Below are positions 12,082 to 22,349 of a stretch of 64,000 bases of DNA, piece after piece. The position numbers were made by a program, and so were the translations under genes. The notes under the pieces were generated by a model. It worked only from the letters and a program-made list of their open reading frames with translations. It was not told the origin of the DNA and searched no databases. This DNA is from Glutinoglossum americanum. Its lineage: Eukaryota > Ascomycota > Geoglossomycetes > Geoglossales > Geoglossaceae. The stretch spans positions 1 to 64,000 of the forward strand of contig JAGHQL010000151.1 of assembly GCA_020080175.1 (NCBI GenBank). Reading direction: 5' to 3'. Every line of letters starts with the position of its first letter. Within the stretch, counting starts at the first letter, position 1.

Positions 12082-13167
12082 TTATGCGATCGTTCCGATT
12101 GTTCCGAACGGTGCACTTTCTCTCAAATCTTCCACCAAATCTTCAACGTTGTTCAGATATCTTCCTAGCAAAGCCTGCTTTTCCTCAGTAGTTTTGGTCT
12201 TCGAGCGCCTATCGCCATCCCACGAATTACTTGAGTTACCCCTGCCGAACGCGCCCGCAAGCTTAGACGGGCTTCGTTGTAGCGCAATAACTGGATGGCC
12301 GGCTGATGACAGGCCCGGAGTCTCGGGCATGAGATAGAAGTATAGGAATTCCACAAGCTTTAACTTAACTTCGCGGCTGGTGGAGCGCAGTTTGAAAAGG
12401 CTGCTGACAGTTAATAACCCGTCAAGTTCCTCGAATGTGCGAGTGTTCAGTGGGTGGTCGAGAAGGGCGCACACGAGTGTCAGGAGGGTGGTACATTGGA
12501 TGGCAGGGCAATTCCCGTCATCGAGAAGATCTAGAAAGAGCTGATGTGGAGCTGTAAGTATCTCATTTTGGGTTATGGGGCAAGACGTTAAAGAGGCGGA
12601 CGTACGTTCATGTAGATTTCACGGGCAAAGAGAGCACGAGAAGGAGGGTGCAAGAGGAGAATCCCTTGAATCAGATCGAGTGTAGAGAGGATAAGTAGAT
12701 CGTTCTGTCCATCTAAGCAAAGATCAAGAATTAGTTTACGAGTATTCGAGGGGAGTCTCAACAATGGCTCACTGCTTCCTCTTCCTAGAAGACGTTCTAG
12801 ACATGCAATTAACCGAATCGCCACTACCACATCCGCCGATGGTATGTTAGCATATAGTCTCAAATCTGAATGTGCACCGGCGTTGAGCGCCAGTAATCTG
12901 GAGGGCCCTACAGTTACACCCAAAACCTTCCTGCAGCTTGAAGAATTCTCTGAACGCCGGATCTTCCTTTAGGCAAGCCAATTCCTTTGGTGTAGCTAAT
13001 GCGCTGCCAGGTGCGATAACTGATCTGCGCTTCTCTGCTGGTGTTGACTTCTGTCTGGAGAGACAGATTTGTGCTAACAGGCCCTCGACCTGGCGCAGAC
13101 CCTTGCGGATTTTTGCCCCGTCGTAGGAGGACAGATTATCGAAGGCGAGAGAGAGAAGAGCTTCCAT
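12082..13167 (-). CDS. CDC14: Septation network protein Cdc14 (SIN component)
   Basis: Homologue of fission yeast Cdc14, the partner of the Sid1 kinase in the septation initiation network at the spindle pole body; it is unrelated to the phosphatase of the same name in budding yeast. Exons 13167-12927, 12823-12606 and 12540-12082 give 305 residues in frame. Visible marks: the N-terminal helix MEALLSLAFDNLSSYDGAK with KIRKGLRQVEGLLAQICL; FREFFKLQE; then AIRLIACLERLLG and an armadillo-like middle with ALFAREIYMNLFLDLLDD across the second junction; and near the C-terminus KQALLGRYLNNVEDLVEDLR followed by ESAPFG, the family's most conserved block. The first junction (E/V) is less certain because the usual residues between FKLQE and the next helix are shortened there. 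Confidence 0.88.
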
Positions 13168-13799
13168 CAGGAGATCTTAGGGCTAGTGTTGAGTAGATTT
13201 TATGGGACTGTGGGAAAGGTATCCTGTAGACGATGCGTCTTGTCACAGACATATGTGGGACTATTTGACACAACAAACTCGGTTGCCACAGTAATAACAA
13301 CACCATGGCACTTCATCATCACCAAGAAACCTTAGATTTTGCGCAACGCTCTAATACTTTTGTGAGATTTGATAATATATGTATTACTATGATAATGATG
13401 GTATTTATTTGGAAGTTGACTGATACAGAGTGACTCTGCGCTTGAGGTAATGATCACATGTGTCGGAGGGGGTTTGCACGCGCCGGCTTACATAGGCAAC
13501 CAACCTAATCTGCTTCCCTCGATAAGCTGGACTGCATGAATTCCAACCCCATAATGGGCCGAAGCTCAATGCCATCCAACGTTTTGACTTCCTCGACCCT
13601 CTCATCCCGAAGAAGGCGACAAAAATAACTCTGCCGCTATCCATAAGTATTTCCGACTGTTGTCGAAGCGCCTCCCTGTCATCGCGACTTTTCTCTAGGC
13701 CCCCGCGACCCTCCACTTGTGGCTGTGCCTAAACGCATCGAGTGTATATAATTTACCACTACCCAATAGAGCCGGCCTTTGAATTTCACTAGAGGAGTC
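13168..13799. promoter_or_regulatory. CDC14/GGPPS divergent upstream region
   Basis: 632 bases between divergent start codons. The middle (about 13340-13410) is AT-rich. Minus-strand open frames at 13405-13716 and 13679-13936 have no family resemblance and the second overlaps real coding sequence on the other strand. No regulatory motif was assigned. Confidence 0.45.
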
Positions 13800-15155
13800 A
13801 TGGTGCTGGAAACCCTCCGTTCTCCCAACCTCATCCCACCTAGAAGCAGTTCTGTCAACCAGTCCACCCCAAAACCCATCCCAGACTTAGACCTGTCGTC
13901 TAGGAAACGGAGACATACCGTAAATTTCAGCAGCACAATGTCCTCTTATCCAGGGCTATCGAGACTTGCTGAGGACAGCGAGGTCCGCCAGAGCGGACCA
14001 ACATGGTCCGCAGAAAAAGAGAAGGTGCCACACCCCTCACAGTCATCTGTTATCTTGCTATCTCCATTCCCCGAAAATGCCCATCAAAGCCCGCATTTCC
14101 GCTCCTCATTGCTGACGGGTGAAAGATACTTTTTGGACCTTTTGATTACCTGTTTGAACACCCCGGAAAAGACATCCGCAGTCAGTTGATTACAGCCTTC
14201 AATGCTTGGCTCAAGGTCCCTGAGGAGAGTTTGAAGGTGATTACAAAGGTGGTTGGAATGCTTCACACTGCCTCTCTATTGTGCGTATGACTTCAGTTTG
14301 GGCTCGTGGTTTAGCTTCCCATCGGCCGAGCCCATCCCCTCCTTAGAACATCAGACGGCTAACGTCTGTGTATCTTATAGAGTAGATGATGTGGAAGACT
14401 CATCCCTCCTCCGCCGTGGTATTCCTGTAGCACACAACATTTTCGGCACAGCCCAAACAATTAACTCAGCCAATTACGTCTACTTCTGCGCGCTAGGGGA
14501 GCTTCGAAAACTTAAGAGCCATGTCGCAATTGACATATACACTGACGAGCTTTTAAACCTTCACAGGGGCCAGGGCATGGATTTGTTTTGGAGAGATACA
14601 TTGACCTGCCCTACGGAAGCGGATTATTTGGAGATGGTGGGGAACAAAACTGGCGGGTTGTTCAGATTAGCGGTTAAGTTGATGCAGGCAGAGAGTAAAT
14701 GCAAGAAGTGAGTTAAACTCAACATTCCCCTTCTCTTCGCTTAATGCTCACTGACTGCGACCTACCGCAGAGATTGTGTTCCATTGGTGAATCTTATAGG
14801 CTTAATCTTTCAAATACGGGACGACTATCTCAATCTCAATTCGACCACCTACACAAAGAATAAGGGCCTCTGTGAAGATCTGACAGAAGGCAAATTTTCT
14901 TTCCCGATCATTCACTCTATCCGTTCGGACCCACAGAATTTGCAACTATTGAATATTCTCAAGCAGAGAAGCACTGAAGAGGAGGTCAAGCGCTATGCGG
15001 TATCATACATGGAAAGGACGGGAAGTTTTAAGTACTGCCGTAAAGTCTTAGAGGAGTTGGTGGAGAAAGCGGGTAATCTGGTGGAGGAAATGGATGAAGG
15101 CAAGGGGGAGGGCGCCGGGGTATCAGCGATCCTTGATTTAATGAAGGCGAATTAG
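13800..15155 (+). CDS. Geranylgeranyl diphosphate synthase
   Basis: Prenyltransferase that condenses isopentenyl diphosphate with allylic diphosphates to C20 geranylgeranyl diphosphate, used for protein prenylation and terpenoids. Exons 13800-14024, 14126-14280, 14381-14707 and 14771-15155 give 363 residues. Exon 2 opens with [17 protein letters not shown]. The first Asp-rich motif is DDVED inside [15 protein letters not shown], followed by [16 protein letters not shown]. The second Asp-rich motif is [10 protein letters not shown]. The short DDxxD form without an insertion is typical of fungal (type III) synthases. The N-terminal 75 residues are low complexity and variable; a later Met (MSSYPG) could also start the protein. 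No terpene cyclase or P450 lies nearby, so this looks like the primary-metabolism enzyme rather than a cluster copy. Confidence 0.93.
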
Positions 15156-15371
15156 GGGCCTCTCAGAACACAAAAAGGATATCTCAAGTATATGCCGTCT
15201 ATTTCCTCTTTGGTGTCTGGGAGGTTGCGATATTTAGGGCACGTCACGGGATCTCCGGATGGTTCGTGTATGGCGTCGAAGATACCGACGAATGACTGAG
15301 GTCCAATCTACGTCTCCAAGCATCTCTATATTTTAATAGAATAATTGTTAAAGGAGTCTATGTATAACCTA

Positions 15372-17700
15372 CTAATCGCTAGACCTCACCGCTATCAGCC
15401 CTAGCATCTGTTCTCCTAGTCCTTCGTCCCTGCCCTCCCCTTTCGTAATCTGCTCTACCGCCTTGATAAGATCATAACAAATCCTGTCACCGACCACACT
15501 ATCTCTTTTGTACTCTGGATGCTCTCTGACAAAGTCCCTTATCCACTTTGCGCCTGTCCATAGTTTCCCAGAAGCCCGCTTCCGTATTAGGCTCAAATAC
15601 CTAGCCAATTCACAGCGAGTCTCCACATCCACATTCATGGAGTTGAGATAGTTCTCCACAAGGGGGATGAGCCCTGGAAAGCTGGTTCCATCGCCTACTT
15701 TCTGTTGACCGTTGATGATCTCATCAATACTCATTAGTTCGTATTCATCTCCAACAGGACTAAAAGGGCTTGGTGGTCGGCTGGAGCCTTGCCCCGGAGA
15801 GGAGGCGCCAGAAGCACCGCTGGCAAAAGCTCTTAGAGGCCGCGAAGGAAATGGGTTCTTGCGGAAGTAGAACTTCTGTGTGAGGACTGCATCGCGGACA
15901 TGAGCGATGTCCATATTTTCGGTGACTTTTGTAATTGGAATGTAAAAGTTCAAGTCGAAGCTAAGGATCGCTCTTGTGATGAGAACAATGAAAATCGAAA
16001 AAGCAGTGTTCTCAAAATCGGTCATCTGGATCTCCATTGGACGGAATTCGACTCGCCAACCCGTAGACTCGTCGTGTGGCGGAGGTTTGAAACGTATATG
16101 TTGCCAATTAGTTGACTGCAAGTTCTCAAAGTGATCCGTCTTTTCCAAATCCAACTGCCTAAGATCCTCGCTAAAGACTACGAGCGGATCCCTAATGAAT
16201 AAGTGCGCGAAATGTGTGGCTAGCAGGTCATCCATACCACCGTTGAGTAGTTTTTGTTTAATGTCTCGGTCGATGATTAGATTGGGATCCAAGTACTCCT
16301 TTCGTAGCCTAGGGTCTTCCGCAATATATGTTGAGTTCGATGCGTATCTTGATTTAGGTATTCTCCATCGGTCGTTCTTCAGGGGCTATCACCAAAGTCA
16401 GTGCTTTCAGAAAACATAGCCTACTTTCCAGACTCACTCTTTCCCCAAGCTCTTCGGTGGTCCGATCATCAACAGCAGCGCTGATCTGGTTCCACCGTAC
16501 ATCGGAATCTGCGACGAACCCTTTGTAGAGTGGTGTTGCGGCCGTCAAAGCCAACATGACCGGGCCTAGTGGACTCAGTTGGTCATACAGAGTGCGGCCC
16601 TCAGTGATATTTTTGGCCTGAAAGGTAATTTGTAAGCAACAGCTGCCCATGCCAAAGACCATTGCGTCCATATAGATGCAATTCTTCTTCACTGCTCCAT
16701 TGCGAACATCATCATCTTCTGGATATCGGTGGAGATCGTAATCAACTGTAGGATCCCTAAAAGGCCATGGAGTGTTTTCGTCACGGTAGATTGGAACGTT
16801 GATTTCGACCTTTCGGCCTCTCCGCGAACGGATATTTGCTGCAAGTGTGGGGAAACGAATATGGGGGTTGGCAACCTCGTCGGGCACAAACTGGGAGCGG
16901 AGCTTGTCCCCGGTCGGTGGGTAATACGGGTCAGTGAAGACGCCCTTGGTTCCTAACCGGGGAAAAGTCGTCAGGGTGATTGGAAACTCGTTGGGTGCCA
17001 TATGATCCTTAGCGATACGCCGTCTTTTCCTCAGTCAGCTCCGGAGTTCACCATGGTGAGCGAGAGAGGGACGAACCGCCATCTCATATTTGGCTCAACA
17101 TCGAGGAGGTCTTTAAAGCCGATTCCCCAGGGTTTCCCAGGGGTGGCTTCCAACATAAAACGCCCAAACTCCGGGTGAAAGACCGGCAGCTGCTCGGCAT
17201 TTCTACCGGAATCTCCATCAGCAAAGCCGCATTTCAAAGCCGCCTAGCTACTCCTTGGAGATTAGAGACATACCTAGGATTCCTCTTCAACTCATCGTCT
17301 TTTGCCAATGTGGAGAGGATATCTGTTTGTCTTAGTGACAAGTTTACCCTCCTATTCTTGTCGTCGTATGCCACAACTAGGTATTCGACCTATGACTAAT
17401 TAATCCCGAAGCAAGAAGGATAGCGGGGCCCTGTCTACTTCATCACCCCATCGGAGCGCATCATGCTCCTTCCACTTTGCCCTCCCCCATATTGCTAGCA
17501 ATTGCTGACCGGTGTTAGTTTCTAAGCCAACACTGTCAAGATTTCAACACACCTCTATTCCCCATTCACGCACATGGTCAGCATTCCTTTTTGCATCTTC
17601 CCACTCTAGAGGGGTCCCAAGAGCCCTATGTGCCTCATAGTTAGTGTATGCGAGTCCTGAATAACTTCTTGTGGAGAGAAAGTATATACAAAAGCCCCAT
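15372..17700 (-). CDS. GSH1: Glutamate-cysteine ligase, catalytic subunit
   Basis: First and rate-limiting enzyme of glutathione synthesis; joins glutamate and cysteine with ATP in the cytosol. Seven exons (17700-17690, 17625-17553, 17504-17439, 17389-17274, 17202-17077, 17023-16438, 16385-15372) give 663 residues, close to the yeast protein (678). Exon 1 is only 11 nt and encodes MGL plus two bases of the next Leu. Family blocks are LGTPLEWEDAK, the glutamate-binding GDEVEYLVV region (split by an intron), VFHPEFGRFMLEATPGKPW, EPNEFPITLTTFPRLG-like sequence, the MDAMVFGMGSCCLQITFQ core with substrate-site residues, and ERPLKNDRWRIPKSRY across the last junction. It is head-to-head with an aldo-keto reductase over a 522-bp shared upstream region. 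Confidence 0.95.
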
Positions 17701-18222
17701 AGCAAAGACGTTGAATCTGATGTGGAAAAATTAAAAACCAGACTGCCTAGGAAAGGGTTCGGGATAGTCTCGATAACTATTTTGCCTAGTGCTACCGCAG
17801 GCGTCGATCAGCGTGGCCTCAATAATCCGAATCAACAGACCGTAGTTCGGTTTTTAGCCCAGACTTCGGTAGAGAATCTTATGGTAGGCTAAGTGGCATT
17901 CACTCTTCTCTATGTAACGCAAGATTCACTTGGTAGTCGGTGAGCGAGACGAGTTTGCGAGCATAGTGGCACAGTGTGCCTTCCTGATGGATAATGCATG
18001 ATGGCGAAATATCTTAGCGTTCTCACCACCTTGCGGCCCTTCTCGTTTTCCCTTGCTTACGTAGTATGGAATCGGATTTAGCGGGCGGAGTTGCGGGAGT
18101 TGCGGGAGTTGCGGGACATGTCATGAGTCGAGGGGTCCGCGAAGTATAATTCACAATGCCAACTCCATCTCGACGACGCTGTAACCCATTGATAACCCAG
18201 AATCCGTAATTGACCGGGAGCA
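17701..18222. promoter_or_regulatory. Shared GSH1/aldo-keto reductase upstream region
   Basis: 522 bases between two divergent genes with roles in detoxification and redox balance. A GCTTACGTAG box at about 18055 is one base from the TTACGTAA form bound by some Yap-type bZIP factors; a single near-match is weak evidence. A tandem 9-base repeat lies at 18087-18113. Confidence 0.4.
18087..18113. repeat. Three tandem copies of GGAGTTGCG
   Basis: Three perfect 9-base units in a row, inside the upstream region shared by GSH1 and the aldo-keto reductase. It could be a simple replication-slippage repeat or a cluster of factor sites. Confidence 0.8.
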
Positions 18223-19328
18223 ATGCCACCGATCGTCCAATCTCCCAAGAACAGAGTCATCCTTGGACTTATGACCATTGGGCCCGACCCCACTGCTGGC
18301 GCTAGGATTACCTCCCTTGATGAGTACAACGAAATCCTCGACTACTTTCAATCGCAGGGCTACAATGAAGTGGACACCGCACGCATCTATGTTGGCGGCA
18401 GGCAGGAGGAATTCACAGCGCAAGCTAGGTGGAAGGACCGAGGTTTAAAGTTAGCCACGAAGGTCTACCCAACCGAGGCTGGGCTGCATCGACCCGATGT
18501 TTTGAAAACTAAATTTCAGGAGAGCCTGACGGCACTGAAGACGGACCAAGTGGATATATTTTATCTTCATGCCGCTGACCGGTCTGTGCCATTTACAGAG
18601 ACGCTTGAGGCCGTGAATGAATTGCACAAGCAAGGGAAATTCGCCGAATTGGGCTTGAGTAATTTCACCGCTTTCGAAGTTGCGGAGGTGGTAATCACTT
18701 GCAAGGAGAGGGGCTGGGTGAGACCGACAATCTATCAAGCTATATACAATGCCATTAGTAAGTGCTCAGTCCTCTTGGTGAATAATTGAATAATTGAATT
18801 GGCCGTACTCTAGCTCGTTCTATCGAACCCGAACTTGTTACCGCCTGCCGACGCTACGGCATCGATATTGTAATCTATAACCCTCTCGCTGGCGGATTTT
18901 TCAGCGGCAAGTATAAGGCGACAGATGTCCCCGCTGAAGGTCGCTTTGGCGATGGTCGGCTTGGCTCCATGTATCGCAATCGATATTTCAAAGATCCATA
19001 CTTCGAAGCTCTAAGGATATTAGAGCCCGTTGTTCAAAAGTACAATCTTACTCTATTAGAGATAGCACTACGCTGGGTGGTACACCATTCGATCCTTAAG
19101 ATTACACAAGAGTCGGGAGGCAATGATGGTGTGATAATTGGCATCAGTAACTTTGAACAGTTGAAGTCAAACTTGATGGATTTAGAGAACGGACCGTTGC
19201 CAGAAGCAGTGGTGCAGGCTTTGGATGAGGCATGGAAAATTACGAAACCAGAGGCGCCAAACTACTGGCAGCTAGACCTCCAGTACACTTACGATACTCA
19301 AAAGGCGTTGTTTGGGACGAACGTGTAA
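18223..19328 (+). CDS. Aldo-keto reductase, AKR7 / aflatoxin-aldehyde reductase type
   Basis: NADPH-dependent cytosolic reductase of aldehydes. Exons 18223-18757 and 18814-19328 (56-nt intron, donor GTAAGT, acceptor CTCTAG) give 349 residues, a full TIM barrel. Catalytic tetrad candidates are visible: Asp and Tyr in NEVDTARIYVGG, Lys in LATKVYP, His in IFYLHAAD. YNPLAGGFFSGKY follows the conserved YQAIYN segment across the junction, and the C-terminal GVIIGISNFEQLKSNL binds the cofactor phosphate. YLHAAD replaces the more usual YLHAPD of the AKR7 group, a small change. Substrates cannot be told from sequence. The divergent position next to GSH1 suggests a shared oxidative or electrophile response. 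Confidence 0.92.
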
Positions 19329-19472
19329 ATTAATCTTTATTATTCAGTGGAAGTACGAGCGAGCAAGTTCGAAGAGGGCAGATTACCTAAGCCTCAAAAA
19401 GCGGCCTAATACACACCACATGACGAACCTGCCGCAAAGGTTCGTAATGACCCTCGAAGAGAATTTCTCATC

Positions 19473-20657
19473 ATGGATCCGTTCTCACCTGAAGGAGGTA
19501 AAATATCCATGTCCTGTGGCTATATCCTGTAGTTATGAAATTAACTTATTCCTAGAGCTTCTGAACTTACACAATGCCTTCCACCAAGGCCAATATACAA
19601 CTGTTCTTGAAATTGACACGTCTTCTTTCGCCGCTAGAAATGCGCTCCCAGCGCGCATACTCAAATTGCGTGCTCGTATAGCGCTTGGCCAGGCGGAAGA
19701 TGTAATTGCGGAATTAGAGGGAGAGAGTGATGTGCCAGATCTTGTGGCGGTGGGGGCACTCGCAGAATATGCAACCGGGAATAAAAGCGAAGCAGTACAG
19801 GTGGCTGAAATCCTGGCGGGGACATCGCCAGATAATGCCACTGTCCAGGTTGTAGGGGGCACAATACTGCAGGCTGAGGGGAAAAGCGAGGAGGCACTGG
19901 CGTTATTGGGAAAACACCAAGGGAGTCTCGAAGCGTACGTCGACCCACAGGGGGCATGTAATGCACTTGGCGGGATTCCGTTCTAAGAAATCCACTGATG
20001 ATATCTGACCGCACAGTGTTGCTTTGATTGTTCAGATTCACCTGCAACAGAATCGTACCGATCTTGCTCTAAAGGAAGTCCTGGCTGCTCGGCGATGGGC
20101 GCAGGATAGTCTGCTGGTCAATATCGCGGAATCATGGGTTGGCTTAAGAGTGGTGAGTCTGCCTCTTCTGTGTGCATGAAGCTGTATGATCTTCACTTGT
20201 GATAACACAAAGGGTTGTATGGTATGTAGGGTGGAGAGAAATACCAGCAAGCTTTCTATGTCTTTGAAGAACTTGCTCAAGCGCCTTCCACCTCAGCTCC
20301 CAAAAGCTGCATAGGGCAGGCTGTGGCTGAACTACACCTTGGTAGACTGCCTGAGGCAGAGGCTGCTTTTCAACAGGCACTGGAAAAGAACTCGAAGGAC
20401 CCGGAAGCAATTGTTAATATGATTGTATTATCAGTTGTTTCTGGCAAGGACACGACAGAGCTGGTCTCGTAAGTTTCTTCCCCAACTTTGTCCGAACCCG
20501 CTTGCATGAGTCCGTCTGCGGACACTAACAGTGCAACCGCCATACTACCAGGTCGCTGAAGACCGCTTCGCCCGAGCACCCGTTCCTGCTTGATCTTCAA
20601 GAAAAAGAGGCAGTGTTTGACAAAGCAGCAGCAAAATACTCAGCAAAAGTCGCATAA
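19473..20657 (+). CDS. SEC28: Coatomer epsilon subunit (COPI)
   Basis: Structural subunit of the COPI coat that stabilises alpha-COP in retrograde Golgi-to-ER vesicles. Five exons (19473-19497, 19556-19934, 20017-20152, 20230-20468, 20552-20657) give 294 residues, nearly identical in length to yeast Sec28 (296). It begins MDPFSPEGELLNLHNAFHQG, the usual start of fungal epsilon-COP, and continues as TPR-like helical repeats: FVFEELAQ-like, AVAELHLGRLPEAEAAF and NSKDPEAIVNMIVLS. Donors include GTAAAA and GTACGT. The gene starts about 145 bases after the aldo-keto reductase stop on the same strand, so their untranslated regions are close. Confidence 0.94.
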
Positions 20658-22349
20658 TAGCTATAATAGCTTGTCTTAGGGGTAGCATAATGGAATCTAT
20701 TCTAGTGTTCCGCAGTGCAAAGATCCCTCTGTAATAGGCAAAACGAAGTCAACGGCTGTGAGAGTACCGCCTATGTGATTAGAAGCGGCTGGGATGATAA
20801 CTAACGTAGATTTTCCACTACGTTCAGCTTGCGTGCAACATCCTATATACTATAAGAGGTAACTCGCTTTCCGTTGGTGTCGGATCTGTCCTAAAAACTA
20901 CCTACACCTATCCAATTATACTTTCCGCCAAATCTTTACGGGTCAGGACAGGGCATTCCTGTTTTCTAATTCACAACCACTTGCCCCTCCTTCCCAGGAT
21001 ACCCCTTCTACCTGTATGTCGATAATTCCACTACTGCTATTGCTTTATTGTCGTTATTGCTATTAACCTAGAAAGAAGATGCCTACCACTCTCGGCAAAC
21101 CGGCAAGCCGATTTTGAGTCCACCCATTAGTAGCTTAGACGGGGTACACGTGAGGTCTGTCGGTCTTGGGGCTACGAGAAACATCATCTGGCTTTTCTAA
21201 TACGTTTCTCTCGTTTATACTTTGTGAGCCGCCGCCGTTCGCAACTCTGGGATGCAGGAAGCACTGGCTTGTAGCTGCCCCTCTCCTATCTTTAGGACCT
21301 GTTACGGGACCCCCATGATGGAAGCATCAGTATTGGGGAATACTCTCTCATCACTTGAGCCTCACGGTGTCCTCTAGTGACATTCCGGCTTTTTGCCATA
21401 GGCTTCTATTTGTACTCGTTAATTACAGCTCAGGGGGGGTATGTTTTGGGGACTGGGTTTAGAGTTGGCAGACTGGCGTTTCTGTATAGTTTGGCTGGCA
21501 TTGTGGGAACAGCAAGAACCGTAGTCAGGAGGATGCAAGTGTGATCAATACGTCTATTGTTTTGGGTCGCATTTATTCGCTTCCACAGTGGTGCTTGGTA
21601 AAACGCACCCCTCTTTCCCCGCCCCCTATATATTTGAAGATGCACCAATGGGGGGCGAGATCCAAGGATTTTCGCTGCGTGCTTTCTTGGAACCTACTCA
21701 ATCGGGAATTGCTACTTTTTTAAAGACTTTACTAATAACGCGTCAATTCGTAAGTAGAACGCTCAGATTTTGTTAGCATGTGCAAGGATAGATGTCCGCA
21801 ACCATTGCTATAACGGATCCGTATGGAGCAGTAGGGGGGTAATGCCGAAGATATCAACACGTCTTAAGGTAATGATTGAAGGTGCGGCTGGACGGTGTGG
21901 GCGTTCTAGGTAGCTTGTGAAGAATGGTTTCTCCTCATTCAGCTCAAAAGCCTAGAGTTCGCGCGCGCTTTCATGTGAGATTTACGCGATTATACTGTGA
22001 TAAGTTGGGCTGTAAAAGAGATCCCAAATTTCTGCTGATCTAAGAAACCTGAGTATGACGAAATATAAATAATTTTCTGGCCCGTGATTGACCGATGTTT
22101 GTGGACGAGCAGTTGAGCTAACTAGCAGCAGCCTCTGAAGGGAGAACGAATTCGGCCAATCTCCTCCCGCTTCGACTACTCTTAAGCTTCCACACGTCAC
22201 TAATTCCCCAAGCGTCATCTTTCACCTTTTTCCCGACTTTTTCCAGCTTCGCACACGATTTTCCCGGCCATCTAGGCGGCTGCCTAGCCATCAAAGAAGG
22301 CGGTTGGCCAGCGGCTAAACCTAACTATATATCCCCCTCTTTCGTCACT
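20658..22349. other. 1.7-kb region upstream of PSD2, no gene seen
   Basis: Both strands were read for exons; only short frames without family resemblance were found (such as 21430-21648 minus and 21541-21723 plus, which overlap). The right-hand part, from about 22220, is pyrimidine-rich toward the PSD2 start and probably forms its promoter and leader. Confidence 0.5.

Noticed and set aside
11810-12337. 175-codon plus-strand frame
   Set aside because: Antisense to the C-terminal exon of CDC14 and to the 70-residue orphan; no family resemblance.
13800-15155. Terpenoid biosynthetic cluster around the GGPP synthase
   Set aside because: Neighbours are CDC14, GSH1 and an aldo-keto reductase; no cyclase, P450 or methyltransferase is present, and the reductase pairs better with GSH1.
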